Of a stretch of DNA of 18,889 nt, positions 5,683 to 14,136 are shown piece after piece. The notes below the pieces were generated by a model. It had not been told where the DNA came from. It did no database searches and worked only from the letters and a program-made list of their open reading frames with translations. This stretch comes from an uncultured Clostridia bacterium (GTDB lineage: Bacteria > Bacillota > Clostridia > TANB77 > CAG-508), in NCBI GenBank assembly GCA_934153805.1, contig CAKPFO010000031.1:1-18889 (forward strand), given 5' to 3'. The position numbers were made by a program, and so were the translations under genes. Every line of letters starts with the position of its first letter. The stretch's first letter is position 1.

Positions 5683-8409
5683 TTATTTACAATCATACCA
5701 GTTTGTAGCTTCTGAAACCTCTACCTCTAGCGGTACTGTTAATTTGACTGCATTTTCCATGCTATTTTTTAGTAGCTTCTTTGCTTGTTCTTTGTCTTTT
5801 TCTGCTACCTCTAATATTAATTCATCATGTACTTGTAATATTATTTTTGCATCTATAGCGCTTTCTTCTAAGTTTTTATTTAAATTTACCATTGCTATTT
5901 TCATTATATCTGCTGCTGTTCCTTGTATTGGAGTATTCATTGCTACTCTTGCTCCAAATTGTCTTACCATATAGTTGTTTGACTTTAATTCTGGAACATA
6001 TCTTCTTCTATTAAATAGTGTTTCTACATATCCTTTTTCTTTTGCTTCTTCTACAATATCTTTCATAAATTTATCTATTCCGCTATATTTTTCCAAATAT
6101 TGTTCTATATAGTTTTTTGCTTCTTTTCTAGATACCCCTAGTTGCTCTGCAAGTCCAAAATCACTTATTCCATATACAATTCCAAAGTTTACTGCTTTTG
6201 CTGCAGAACGCTCTTCTTTTGTTACATCCTCTATCTTCTTTCCTAAAACTTTTGCAGCTGCTTGTTTGTGTATATCTTCTCCATTTTTAAATGCTTCTAG
6301 CATGTGTGCATCTTGTGATATATGTGCTAACACCCTTAATTCTATTTGTGAATAATCTGCATCAATATATACATATCCCTCTTTTGGCTTAAATACTTTT
6401 CTTAATTGTTTTCCTAATTCAAATCTTGTTGGAATGTTTTGTAAGTTAGGCTCTGTTGAGCTTATTCTTCCTGTCGCCGTTACTGTTTGATGGAAATATG
6501 AATGTATTCTTTTTGTTTTTTCATTTATATATGGCAATATTCCTTCTACATATGTAGAATTTAACTTCATTAATCCTCTATATTCTAATATTTTTTCTAC
6601 TATAGGATGTTCTTTTTTTATCTTTTCTAGTGCATCTACATCTGTTGAATATCCCTTTTTTGTTTTCTTTGATGATGTAAGTTTTAGCTTTTCAAACAAT
6701 ATGTTTCCTAATTGTTGTGTTGAATTTATATTAAACTCTTCTCCTGCTAATTCGTATATTTCTTTAGTTAACTCTTCTAATTGTGCTTTTAGCTTTTGCC
6801 CAAATTCAATCAATTCTTCTTTATCTAAATACATTCCTTCATATTGCATTTTTGCTAGCACATATGTTAGTGGCATTTCTATGTCATTAAATAATTTTAG
6901 TTGATTTAATTCTTGTAATTTGCTTGTTAATACTTCTTTTAATTTACTTATGCTATATGTGTAAAATGCTAACTCATATTTTAAGCCATCTTCTTGTTTA
7001 CTAGCCTCTTCAAATAAATTAATCTGTGTATTTTCGTTTTTTGCTACTCCAAATTTTTCAATATAAGTATCCATGTCTAATTCCAAATATTCATTTGCTA
7101 AGTCCTTTATAGGATATTTGCTCGTAGTTGGATTTAATAGATATGCAGCAATTTCTATGTCAAACGCTAAATTTTTAGTATCTATATCTAATTCTTTTAG
7201 CATAACATAGTCTTCTTTTATCTTGTAGCTTATTTTTTGTATTTTCTCATCTTCAAATATATTTCTAAATTTTTCTGCAAATAGTTGCTTATTTTGTACT
7301 AGTATATAATACACTGTATTTTCGATTATTATACTTATTGATTTTAGCTCTTTACGTATTATATTTTTGCTATTTTTTACATCTTCTTTTTCTAAGTAAT
7401 ATATTATTTCTCCTGCTTTTCTTATTTTGCCAAGTATATCCTCAGTATTTTCTATATCCATACTTTCTACTATAAATGATGTCTCTTCATTTTTCGCGTC
7501 TTCTTTTAATGTTTGTCCTTCTTTTAAATCAAATCTATCTATATATCTATTAAATTTTAACTCTTTAAATTTTGCAAGTACCGCTTCTTTATTCCACTCT
7601 TTAACTTTAAAATCTTGCATTGTCTCTTCTATAGGCACATTTATATTTATTGTTCCTAGCTCTTTTGACATATATGCTAAATCTTTATTTTCTAGTATTT
7701 TTTCTCTAGTTTTTCCTTTTACACTTAATGCTTGTCCTTCTTCTAGTTCTTTATATAAATTTTCTACACTACCATATTCTTTTACTAGACTTAATGCTGT
7801 TTTTTCTCCTACTCCTGGTACCCCAGGAATATTGTCAGATGTATCACCTTGTAATCCTTTTACATCTTTTAGCTTTTCTGGTTCTAATCCATATACTTCT
7901 AAAACTTTTTTTCTATCAAAATCTTCAGTTTCTGTTTTTCCAGCTTTTGTACGAGGTATTCTTACGGTAATATGGTCTGATGTCAATTGAAAAGTATCTC
8001 TATCTCCAGAAAGAATGGTTACATCTAAACCGTCTTTTTCTCCTCTCTTTGATAAAGTTCCTAAAACATCATCTGCTTCGTACCCTTCTTTTTCTATTAT
8101 TGTTATATTCATATCTCTTAAAATTTCTTTTATAATCGGCATTTGAGACGCAAGTTCATCTGGCATTCCGTGTCTTGTTGCCTTATAGCCTTCATACATC
8201 TTGTGTCTAGCTGTTGGTGCTTTTAAGTCAAATGCTACTGCTATATAATCTGGTTTTAAGTCCTCCTCTATCTTAAATAAGATTGCTAAAAAGCCATATA
8301 CTGCATTTGTATATGTTCCATCTGCAGTCATTAGCATTTTTGACCCCATTATTCCATAAAAAGCTCTATTCATTATGCTATTTCCATCTACTAATAATAA
8401 TCTACTCAA
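5683..8409 (-). CDS. polA: DNA polymerase I
   Basis: The 908-residue product fills repair and lagging-strand gaps. Residues 1-295 are the 5' nuclease domain (LLLVDGNS at 4-11, EADDVLGTL at 111-119, GLQGDTSDNIPGVPGVGEKT at 185-204). Residues 310-490 occupy the 3'-5' exonuclease fold, but the metal-binding acidic motifs are mostly lost: no DxE is seen near 335-345 and no Asp in YTYSISKL (483-490). Proofreading is therefore probably absent, as in Bacillus-type enzymes. The polymerase domain holds motif A (DADYSQIELR, 683-692), the O-helix (KAVNFGIVYG, 738-747) and motif C (QVHDELILEV, 859-868). The start is TTG at 8409, nine bases after GGAG, overlapping the stop codon of the upstream membrane-protein gene by 8 bp, so translation is probably coupled. 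Confidence 0.97.
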   Translation of the reverse strand: MSRLLLVDGNSIMNRAFYGIMGSKMLMTADGTYTNAVYGFLAILFKIEEDLKPDYIAVAFDLKAPTARHKMYEGYKATRHGMPDELASQMPIIKEILRDMNITIIEKEGYEADDVLGTLSKRGEKDGLDVTILSGDRDTFQLTSDHITVRIPRTKAGKTETEDFDRKKVLEVYGLEPEKLKDVKGLQGDTSDNIPGVPGVGEKTALSLVKEYGSVENLYKELEEGQALSVKGKTREKILENKDLAYMSKELGTININVPIEETMQDFKVKEWNKEAVLAKFKELKFNRYIDRFDLKEGQTLKEDAKNEETSFIVESMDIENTEDILGKIRKAGEIIYYLEKEDVKNSKNIIRKELKSISIIIENTVYYILVQNKQLFAEKFRNIFEDEKIQKISYKIKEDYVMLKELDIDTKNLAFDIEIAAYLLNPTTSKYPIKDLANEYLELDMDTYIEKFGVAKNENTQINLFEEASKQEDGLKYELAFYTYSISKLKEVLTSKLQELNQLKLFNDIEMPLTYVLAKMQYEGMYLDKEELIEFGQKLKAQLEELTKEIYELAGEEFNINSTQQLGNILFEKLKLTSSKKTKKGYSTDVDALEKIKKEHPIVEKILEYRGLMKLNSTYVEGILPYINEKTKRIHSYFHQTVTATGRISSTEPNLQNIPTRFELGKQLRKVFKPKEGYVYIDADYSQIELRVLAHISQDAHMLEAFKNGEDIHKQAAAKVLGKKIEDVTKEERSAAKAVNFGIVYGISDFGLAEQLGVSRKEAKNYIEQYLEKYSGIDKFMKDIVEEAKEKGYVETLFNRRRYVPELKSNNYMVRQFGARVAMNTPIQGTAADIMKIAMVNLNKNLEESAIDAKIILQVHDELILEVAEKDKEQAKKLLKNSMENAVKLTVPLEVEVSEATNWYDCK

Positions 8410-10186
8410 TGTTTTCTTCTCCCTTCATCCATATCTGAGTTTCTTTATTCTCATAAATTAATCGTGTATTTTCTGTCATAACTAACTGTTTATTTGTTTT
8501 ATATGTGTATCTGTTTTTAAACAATACTATATACTCATATTCTCCATTATTCCATTTTCCTATTTCTTTATCAATGTTACTAAAATCTGTTGAATGTGGC
8601 TCATGTTTATATAACATTACTTGTTTCCAGTCTTCTTGTCTTGGTATTACTAAAAATACTGTTTTACTAGAATCAATGTTGTCCTCTACATACTCTAAGC
8701 ATTGTATTTCCTGTTTGCTTATTAAGCTTGGCATTTCAAGCAATGTTCTATTTATATTAAATATACCCATTATTGTCGTTATGTTTTCTTTTTCTTTATC
8801 TATATAATCTCCTTTAAATATGTACCTAATATCTTTAATAGATATTAGCATTATTCCTAAATATAAAATAACTAATACTATGGCTATTACTTTGTTTATT
8901 TTCCTTTTATCGTAAAAACATAGTAATCCCATTGTAGACATGTAGATAAGTACTGCCCACAATATATAGTTCATTTTGCAATAGTAATATGAAGACATCA
9001 TATTTGCTTTATATAAGCAAAACAAAATTATACTATATATAATACTAGATAATATTATAACTATATTAAAGTCTATTTCTTTGTGTTTTACTTTTTGCAT
9101 TATATAATAAATACTAAATGGTATAAATAATATAAACGTAGACCACATATTTCTATATATGTAACCTTCATTTTCTATTCCTTTCACAGGATTATTACCT
9201 GCTAATAATGTAGGAAAAATAAAATATATTAGACCTAACATTCCTGGTAAAATTAATGTTATAAATGTATTTTTTAATAACTTTTTATTAATTAATTTAC
9301 CACTTTCTTTGTAATTTTCATATATATAATATACAAATTCTGCTACATATAGAAATGGTGCAAATAGATTATACGACAAAATTACACCTATATTTATTAA
9401 TGTAACAGATAGCATTTTGTAACTACTTTTCACATTATTTTCTTGTATGACTAACCATACTAGCAAAATTAAATTTATTCCTGCCTGTAGATAATGAAAT
9501 CCTGTAAGCATGCTATTTAATGGGTATCCTAACGCATAGATTATACTTGCTATACTTATTATAATAAATTTTATCCACGTATTTGCCTTTTCTTTCATTA
9601 ATAAATAAAGAATCGCTGGTGCAGATATCCATATACAGATATCTGAAATTATAAATACTTTATATAAATTAAACTCTCCTATTATTGGTGCAAGCGCTTT
9701 ATATATAATTCCTTCATTTGCATACACATATGGCATAAATCCTTCATACATTCCTTGTTTTATCATTAGACTATTGGCTTTATAAAACAATTTTGATACA
9801 TTATAGTGTTCTCTAGCATCTGTTGTATAATATTTTATATTATCTATATTCCCATATTGTTTATGTGTAATTAATGTTGCAGTTATTAATAATAGAATGA
9901 AAAATATAATATCTTTTTTATCTATATAAAATTTTTGTATTTGCTTATCTCGTATTATCTTTATCATTATAAGCACTGTTAATGCTATATTTACTGCAGT
10001 TAAGTTTATCATATTTATTGGTATATTTATAAAAGTTAGTATATAGCATGTTAGTAAATTGTAACACGTAAACATTACAAATGTTATTACTGCCTGTTTG
10101 CATATATTAAGTTTTTGCTCTGATTTTTTTAATATTAATGTTTGTATATATAGTATTAGTGTTGTTATTATATATATTATATTCAT
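8402..10186 (-). CDS. Multi-spanning membrane protein, GT-C glycosyltransferase-like
   Basis: The 594-residue protein has roughly 11-13 hydrophobic segments up to about residue 450 and a soluble C-terminal part (about 455-594). A loop after the early helices carries TTDAREHY (121-128). An acidic motif in the first large outside loop is typical of GT-C enzymes, which move sugars from polyprenyl-phosphate donors onto envelope acceptors, but similarity here is too weak to assign a reaction. It shares an 8-bp overlap with polA, which may be chance of gene order and not a functional link. A GAGGAAAT site precedes the ATG. It could instead be an O-antigen-polymerase-like or flippase-like protein. 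Confidence 0.75.
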   Translation of the reverse strand: MNIIYIITTLILYIQTLILKKSEQKLNICKQAVITFVMFTCYNLLTCYILTFINIPINMINLTAVNIALTVLIMIKIIRDKQIQKFYIDKKDIIFFILLLITATLITHKQYGNIDNIKYYTTDAREHYNVSKLFYKANSLMIKQGMYEGFMPYVYANEGIIYKALAPIIGEFNLYKVFIISDICIWISAPAILYLLMKEKANTWIKFIIISIASIIYALGYPLNSMLTGFHYLQAGINLILLVWLVIQENNVKSSYKMLSVTLINIGVILSYNLFAPFLYVAEFVYYIYENYKESGKLINKKLLKNTFITLILPGMLGLIYFIFPTLLAGNNPVKGIENEGYIYRNMWSTFILFIPFSIYYIMQKVKHKEIDFNIVIILSSIIYSIILFCLYKANMMSSYYYCKMNYILWAVLIYMSTMGLLCFYDKRKINKVIAIVLVILYLGIMLISIKDIRYIFKGDYIDKEKENITTIMGIFNINRTLLEMPSLISKQEIQCLEYVEDNIDSSKTVFLVIPRQEDWKQVMLYKHEPHSTDFSNIDKEIGKWNNGEYEYIVLFKNRYTYKTNKQLVMTENTRLIYENKETQIWMKGEENIE

Positions 10187-10227
10187 ATAAATTTCCTCTT
10201 CTTTTTATTCTTTAGTTCAACATGGAA

Positions 10228-10255
10228 ATTATATCATACTTTTCAATTTATACAA
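10228..10255 (-). promoter_or_regulatory. Probable promoter of the membrane protein-polA-transglycosylase operon
   Basis: On the minus strand, TTGTAT (10255-10250) and a consensus TATAAT (10233-10228) are separated by 16 bp, about 40 bp before the first gene. The -10 is strong and the -35 weak. Confidence 0.6.
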
Positions 10256-10277
10256 GTAAAAAATTATATATTTAAAG

Positions 10278-10393
10278 ATTAAAAGGACATTTGGGGACGG
10301 GGCATTTTTGTCCTTTACATAAAAAATGTTTTTTGCCACAAACTCTAATTATGTAAAGGACAAAAATGCCCCGTCCCCAAATGTCCTTTTAAT
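10278..10393. mobile_element. REPIN/MITE-like element with perfect 45-bp arms
   Basis: Bases 10278-10322 and 10349-10393 are perfect reverse complements, with a 26-base loop. The arms contain the GC-rich core TTTGGGGACGGGGCATTTTT, out of character for this AT-rich window. Each arm is itself bounded by AAAGGACA and TGTCCTTT, so it looks like two palindromic REP units facing each other. No transposase is present here, so it would depend on one elsewhere. As RNA it would be a very stable hairpin and could stop transcription from either side. Confidence 0.75.
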
Positions 10394-10531
10394 ATATATT
10401 TTTTTCAAATTTTCAATTCTTTTTGATTTTTTTCTTTGTGAAAATTTATATGATATCCCTTGTAAGAGCAAAAGTTAGATTTACTAAACTAAAACCTTCC
10501 GTCCTAATAGTTTATCTTTATATAAATTGAT

Positions 10532-10780
10532 TTATTTTTCTAACCAAACTTTATATATTTTAGCACTAATTGAATCACTAGCTCCTCCATTTGTTATTCC
10601 AGAAATTATATACATTTTCTCTTTCAAATCATTTATATCAATTCTTACTCTTTTATGTTCTCCTTCTCCTAGCCTCGTATAATTAGATGAATCCGGTTCT
10701 CTTATCATACTTCCGTAAATAATACTGATAACTTTCTCCATCCCAAATTCCAAGTTTAGCAAAATGTCCTCCATTTCCAT
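10532..10780 (-). pseudogene. Frameshifted 3' part of the FN3 surface-protein gene
   Basis: This frame is open for 82 codons but its first third overlaps the preceding gene in another frame and reads unlike protein there. From EPDSSNYTRLGEGEHKR onward it reads as a plausible end of the upstream protein, finishing GGASDSISAKIYKVWLEK. A +1 shift (an extra base, or loss of two) between 10683 and 10780, most likely near 10700, would join the two. I therefore treat it as the displaced C-terminus, not a separate gene. An assembly error could give the same picture. Confidence 0.7.
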
Positions 10781-12161
10781 TACTATGAACAGTCACAGAT
10801 GCTTCAAAACATAAACTTTTATATTCTTCTAAATCTATTTTATCTTTCGTTCTAAAATAATATGTTGAGTATACTGCTTGATCAATTGGTGAATAACAAT
10901 ATAAATAGTTTTCTTTTTTCTCTCCTATTCCAGAATATGTTGAAAAAGCTTTTACCCATCCACCAGTAAGTTGTGCATATTCTTCTCCTTCATTGTAAAT
11001 TAATTTGCGTATTCTAGTTTTTGTTGTTACTTCATTACTTTTTCTTGCATTGCCTACGTTATCATATGCTAACATATATACTACATATTCCGTGTTTTCA
11101 TTCAGTCCTGTTATTATATATTCTATTTGTGTTTGGTTTGTTATTTCTTTTACTATTTCATTCGTTTTTGTTGTCACCACATATGTGTAGCTTGCTATTC
11201 CACTTTCACTATCTTGTGTACTTCCTGATATTATAAATCCATCATAAGCTATATCTGTTACATTTATCGTAAAACTTGCTGGTGGTACATTATCTAATAT
11301 TGTTATACTTGCTGTATCTACTATGTTAGTTTCATTATTTATTCGTACATATACTACATCTGTGTTATTTAGATTTTCTACCGTTACAATATTATCACCA
11401 CTTGCTAATGTAGGTTTTATCCATATACCTGATGTACTATTTATTTGATATTCTATATACTCTGGATTTAATGATATTATTCCTATACTTGCCTTTCCAT
11501 CTTTCCATGTTACATCAGTAAAACTTATTATATCTATACTGTCCAAATAACTTACAGATTTATTTAGTGATTTTCTTCCTTCATATTCTACTTTAGCTAG
11601 CATATTTTCTCTTTGAATATTTAATAAATTTATTTCTTTAGTATATTCTGTCCATGTATCTCCATTATCTAAACTATAATAGCATTTTATATTTGCATCA
11701 TTTTTAGGATAGTCTATTTCTATTGTCTTTGTTGTTCCATCTCCTAGAGTATCATTATTGGTTACTGTTATTTTGGGTTTTGTCGTAGCAATTAGTGTAT
11801 AATTTTCTTCATTGCTTTCTCCCGTTAATTTAACGTCTATATTTAATATGTCTCCTTCTTCCATCTCTCTATCAAAAGCTATCTTCTTTTTTGAAGAGCA
11901 GTCTATTTCAAAGTCATTATTTAAAGTTACATTTTCTATACCTTTTTCATTTTTTACAGTTACATATATTTCTAATTTATTCCCTATTAACTCTTTTATC
12001 TCATAATCTATTTTCGTTTCTATACTACTTGCACCAATAATTTCTTTTAACCTTGTTCCTATAGAATTTGTAATGTTATTATTAAAAATTAACAACATTA
12101 CTGCACAAAGCATTACTAATATCAGTGACATAATCTTCACTTTTTTATTACCCCAGCTCAA
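10683..12161 (-). CDS. Membrane-anchored FN3-containing surface protein, C-terminus frameshifted
   Basis: The 492-residue product has an N-terminal signal anchor (about residues 8-27). A long beta-rich, Ig-like region follows. A fibronectin type III domain lies at about 292-382 (PPASFTINVTDIAYDGF, GLNENTEYVVYMLAYDNVGN). The last part, from about 388, resembles a carbohydrate-binding-type beta-sandwich (AQLTGGWVKAFSTYSG, HFAKLGIWDGESYQYYL). That domain is cut short by a stop at 10683, and its continuation lies in the +1 frame down to 10532. The start is TTG at 12161 behind AAGGAGAGAGG. The role is probably extracellular binding or adhesion; no enzyme motif or LPXTG anchor is seen. It appears monocistronic, between two large palindromic elements. 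Confidence 0.82.
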   Translation of the reverse strand: MSWGNKKVKIMSLILVMLCAVMLLIFNNNITNSIGTRLKEIIGASSIETKIDYEIKELIGNKLEIYVTVKNEKGIENVTLNNDFEIDCSSKKKIAFDREMEEGDILNIDVKLTGESNEENYTLIATTKPKITVTNNDTLGDGTTKTIEIDYPKNDANIKCYYSLDNGDTWTEYTKEINLLNIQRENMLAKVEYEGRKSLNKSVSYLDSIDIISFTDVTWKDGKASIGIISLNPEYIEYQINSTSGIWIKPTLASGDNIVTVENLNNTDVVYVRINNETNIVDTASITILDNVPPASFTINVTDIAYDGFIISGSTQDSESGIASYTYVVTTKTNEIVKEITNQTQIEYIITGLNENTEYVVYMLAYDNVGNARKSNEVTTKTRIRKLIYNEGEEYAQLTGGWVKAFSTYSGIGEKKENYLYCYSPIDQAVYSTYYFRTKDKIDLEEYKSLCFEASVTVHSNGNGGHFAKLGIWDGESYQYYLRKYDKRTGFI

Positions 12162-12211
12162 ATTGCCTCTCTCCTTATTTTGTATTTTTCTATTGATTTA
12201 TCTATCCCAAA

Positions 12212-12239
12212 CATAAAATTTTATTCATAAAATTTTATG
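12212..12239. promoter_or_regulatory. Tandem AT-rich palindromes upstream of the surface-protein gene
   Basis: CATAAAATTTTATG (12226-12239) is a perfect 14-bp palindrome, and CATAAAATTTTATT (12212-12225) repeats it directly with one change at the last base. The pair lies 50-80 bp upstream of the TTG start, where an operator would be expected. No regulator is encoded nearby. Confidence 0.45.
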
Positions 12240-12247
12240 CGATTTAA

Positions 12248-12372
12248 GTAAATTGATTGTTTTAATTAGAAATTAAGACTAGTGGGGACCTCTTTAGTCT
12301 ATGTTAATGCGCAGCATGTTACATAGACTTAAGTGGGGTAGGCTTAATTTATAATTAAAATAATCAATTTAC
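12248..12372. repeat. Large imperfect palindrome, MITE-like
   Basis: Arms of about 50 bases (12248 onward and up to 12372) are reverse complements at the outer 29 bases with few mismatches, and again at an inner AGTCTATGT/ACATAGACT pair around a short loop. Between those, both arms carry AGTGGGG in the same orientation on the plus strand, so this part cannot pair, and a CCCCACC follows just outside (12372-12378). The design suggests a mobile repeat or a structured RNA. Confidence 0.6.
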
Positions 12373-12537
12373 CCCACCGCAGTCAATAATTTTTTAAAGA
12401 TCAAAAAGAGATAGAAAACATGTAAAATAATTTTTACATATTACGTACAGTTTCATTTTAACATTAGCCTCTACTATAGTCAATATACGTAATTGTATTG
12501 TAATCTAATTGTAAAATTTTTATCATATTTTTGACAA

Positions 12538-12586
12538 TAAAAATTTCAGTATGTAAATTTTATTAATTGAATTTTTACATACTGAA
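12538..12586 (-). terminator. Intrinsic terminator of the dlt-like operon
   Basis: A perfect 13-bp stem, TTCAGTATGTAAA (12545-12557) with TTTACATACTGAA (12574-12586), is followed on the minus strand by ATTTTTATTG. It is the first convincing terminator after tag and probably ends the whole operon. The stem is AT-rich, so efficiency is uncertain. Confidence 0.65.
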
Positions 12587-12607
12587 TTTTAATTATGTCC
12601 TATCTAT

Positions 12608-12652
12608 AGGAGTATCCCTTTTTGTAAATTTTTTCGAAAAAGGGGCGTCCCT
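12608..12652. repeat. 45-bp hairpin element, copy 1
   Basis: The element reads AGGAGTATCCC at its left end and GGGGCGTCCCT at its right end, with a TTTTTTCGAAAAA core. It matches the reverse complement of 15996-16040 at 43 of 45 bases. Its ends form a roughly 15-bp stem if G-U pairs are allowed. It starts one base beyond the tag stop codon. Confidence 0.85.
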
Positions 12653-12653
12653 T

Positions 12654-13199
12654 TTAGAAACTTTTAAAGCATTTTTCATCATGTGAATAAATTGCTCCTA
12701 TTGCTTGTAAATAAGAATATATTATTGTTGAGCCTACAAATTTCATTCCTCTTTTTTGTAAATCTTTCGAAATGTTATCTGATAAGGAGGATGTAGTTTT
12801 GTCATTTTCATAAATAATATTGCCTTTTGTAAATGTTTCTAAATAATTTTTAAATGCTCCATATTCTTTTTGAATGTTTCTAAATATTTTAGCATTGTTT
12901 ATGCTTGCATTTATTTTTAATTTATTTCTTATTATTTTTTTATTTTCTAATAATTCTTGTATTTTTGCTTCTTTGTAATTGCAAATTTTATCAATATCAA
13001 AATTATCATATGCCTGTCTGAAATCTTCTCTTTTATTTAATACACATTCCCATGAAAGCCCTGCTTGAAAAGACTCTAATATAAGCATTTCAAATAAGTA
13101 CTTTTCATTAAAATTTGGCTTACACCACTCTTCATCATGATATTTTACATATAGCGGATTCTGCATATTACACCATTTACATCTAATTTTGTTTTCCAT
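12654..13199 (-). CDS. tag: DNA-3-methyladenine glycosylase I
   Basis: This base-excision repair enzyme removes 3-methyladenine from alkylated DNA. The 181-residue product has the family motifs: RCKWC near the N-terminus, YHDEEWC, FQAGLSWECVLNKREDFR, KRGMKFVGSTIIYSYLQAIG and a C-terminal SHDEKC. In E. coli Tag two Cys and two His hold a zinc (Cys4, His17, His175, Cys179); the Cys of RC, the His of YHD, and the His and Cys of SHDEKC match. I chose ATG 13199, which begins one base after the SGNH gene's stop codon (13201-13203); a TTG at 13214 is also open but has its ribosome binding site directly against it. It seems a passenger at the end of an envelope-modification operon, translated by coupling. 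Confidence 0.93.
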   Translation of the reverse strand: MENKIRCKWCNMQNPLYVKYHDEEWCKPNFNEKYLFEMLILESFQAGLSWECVLNKREDFRQAYDNFDIDKICNYKEAKIQELLENKKIIRNKLKINASINNAKIFRNIQKEYGAFKNYLETFTKGNIIYENDKTTSSLSDNISKDLQKRGMKFVGSTIIYSYLQAIGAIYSHDEKCFKSF

Positions 13200-13200
13200 A

Positions 13201-14136
13201 TTACTTATTTTCAACTCTTTCTAATGTTTCATTCCACTTTTTATATTTTTCATCTTTTCTATGATCTTGTAAAACATTTTTTTCTTTAAAATATTTTCCA
13301 ACATACTCAGTTACTTTTTGAGCGCCTTTATAATTTAAGTGGTCTCCTGCATCTCTTGTTTCTGTACTCCAATCGATGTTTATTTCATCTTTTAAAACAT
13401 TTAAATCTAAAAATTCAATTTTTTCTTTATCTGCAAACTCTTTCATTGAGTTATGTTTTTTATAATCCCAATTTTTTGTACTAGGTGTGCTAAGTAATAT
13501 AAGGCTTATATCATTTTCTTTACAATATTCATTTAATACTTTTATATACAATTTATTTAATGTTGGTATTTTAGTTTTTTCTTCAGTATAAGTCATGTAA
13601 TTGCTACTATCTGCTGCACAAACTACTGATGAATAATTATATCCTTTTAAGTCATTTACTCCAGTATATTCTGGCTTTTTATAAAAATCTTCCTTATTTA
13701 ATTTTTTCCATCTGTCATGATATTCTGTTATAGGAAGTACATACTCTATAACTCTTTTAGCAGGATCTGCTGGTGAAACAGCAAAATATATTGTATTTGT
13801 CTCCATTATCATAAATTTAGGCTTTTGCTTTTTAGTTACTCTATATGCCATTTTTAAGCTTTCTGTTACACTTTGTCCTGCTTTTCCACATATGTAATTT
13901 GTATATCCATAATTTTTCCATAATTCCATTGGTATTACAGATGTCATTGCTTCGCTGTCTCCAACAGTTATAATGTCTATTGTATTTTCCTCTTCTGCTA
14001 GTATTCCATTGGCACTAATGTCATACATTCCTGCTTCTTCTGTATTATTTTTAGGATTGCAGATAACCGATAGAATAATTAATAGTAATAATAATATAAA
14101 TAAGAAAGTAACTATTTTTAATATTTTCTTTTTCAA
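13201..14136 (-). CDS. SGNH-fold, DltD/AlgX-like secreted protein
   Basis: The 311-residue protein has one N-terminal membrane anchor (about residues 6-26) and an outside SGNH hydrolase-type domain. Block I is TVGDSEAM with the likely nucleophile S61, block II is CGKAGQS (83-89), block III-like ETNTIYF (112-118), and block V is the D265-H266 pair in AGDHLNYKG. The full Ser/Asp/His set suggests an active esterase or acyltransferase. Its neighbour MBOAT and a carrier protein point to a DltD-like job in passing the activated group to an envelope polymer. The start is TTG 14136: a perfect AGGAGGTG sits eight bases upstream, whereas the longer GTG at 14145 lies inside that site. The ribosome binding site overlaps the MBOAT stop codon. 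O-acetylation of a polysaccharide is the main alternative. Confidence 0.88.
   Translation of the reverse strand: MKKKILKIVTFLFILLLLLIILSVICNPKNNTEEAGMYDISANGILAEEENTIDIITVGDSEAMTSVIPMELWKNYGYTNYICGKAGQSVTESLKMAYRVTKKQKPKFMIMETNTIYFAVSPADPAKRVIEYVLPITEYHDRWKKLNKEDFYKKPEYTGVNDLKGYNYSSVVCAADSSNYMTYTEEKTKIPTLNKLYIKVLNEYCKENDISLILLSTPSTKNWDYKKHNSMKEFADKEKIEFLDLNVLKDEINIDWSTETRDAGDHLNYKGAQKVTEYVGKYFKEKNVLQDHRKDEKYKKWNETLERVENK

Larger units (their letters stand above)
10187..10531. other. Intergenic region of 345 bp
   Basis: It contains the promoter at 10228-10255 and the large inverted repeat at 10278-10393. The part from 10394 to 10531, which follows the broken surface-protein gene, is AT-rich and shows no gene or clear terminator beyond the inverted repeat itself. 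Confidence 0.7.
12162..12653. other. Intergenic region of about 490 bp
   Basis: No gene is visible. From left to right it holds two copies of an AT-rich palindrome (12212-12239), a large imperfect palindrome (12248-12372), a small 8-bp hairpin (12420-12439), an intrinsic terminator (12538-12586) and a 45-bp hairpin element (12608-12652). I could not find a convincing promoter for the gene starting at 12161. Confidence 0.7.

Noticed and set aside
7427..7990. 187-codon open frame on the plus strand
   Set aside because: It is antisense to the 5' nuclease domain of polA, has Ser/Phe-rich composition typical of a shadow frame, and has no ribosome binding site.
10532..10780. Independent 82-residue gene
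   Set aside because: Its first third overlaps the conserved domain of the upstream gene in another frame and it has no ribosome binding site of its own.
12532..12560. TTGACA with TAAATT 17 bp downstream on the plus strand
   Set aside because: The -10 is poor, it sits in the operon terminator and no plus-strand gene follows.
13200..13214. TTG 13214 as start of tag
   Set aside because: The only site-like sequence touches the TTG directly; ATG 13199 fits the family N-terminus better.
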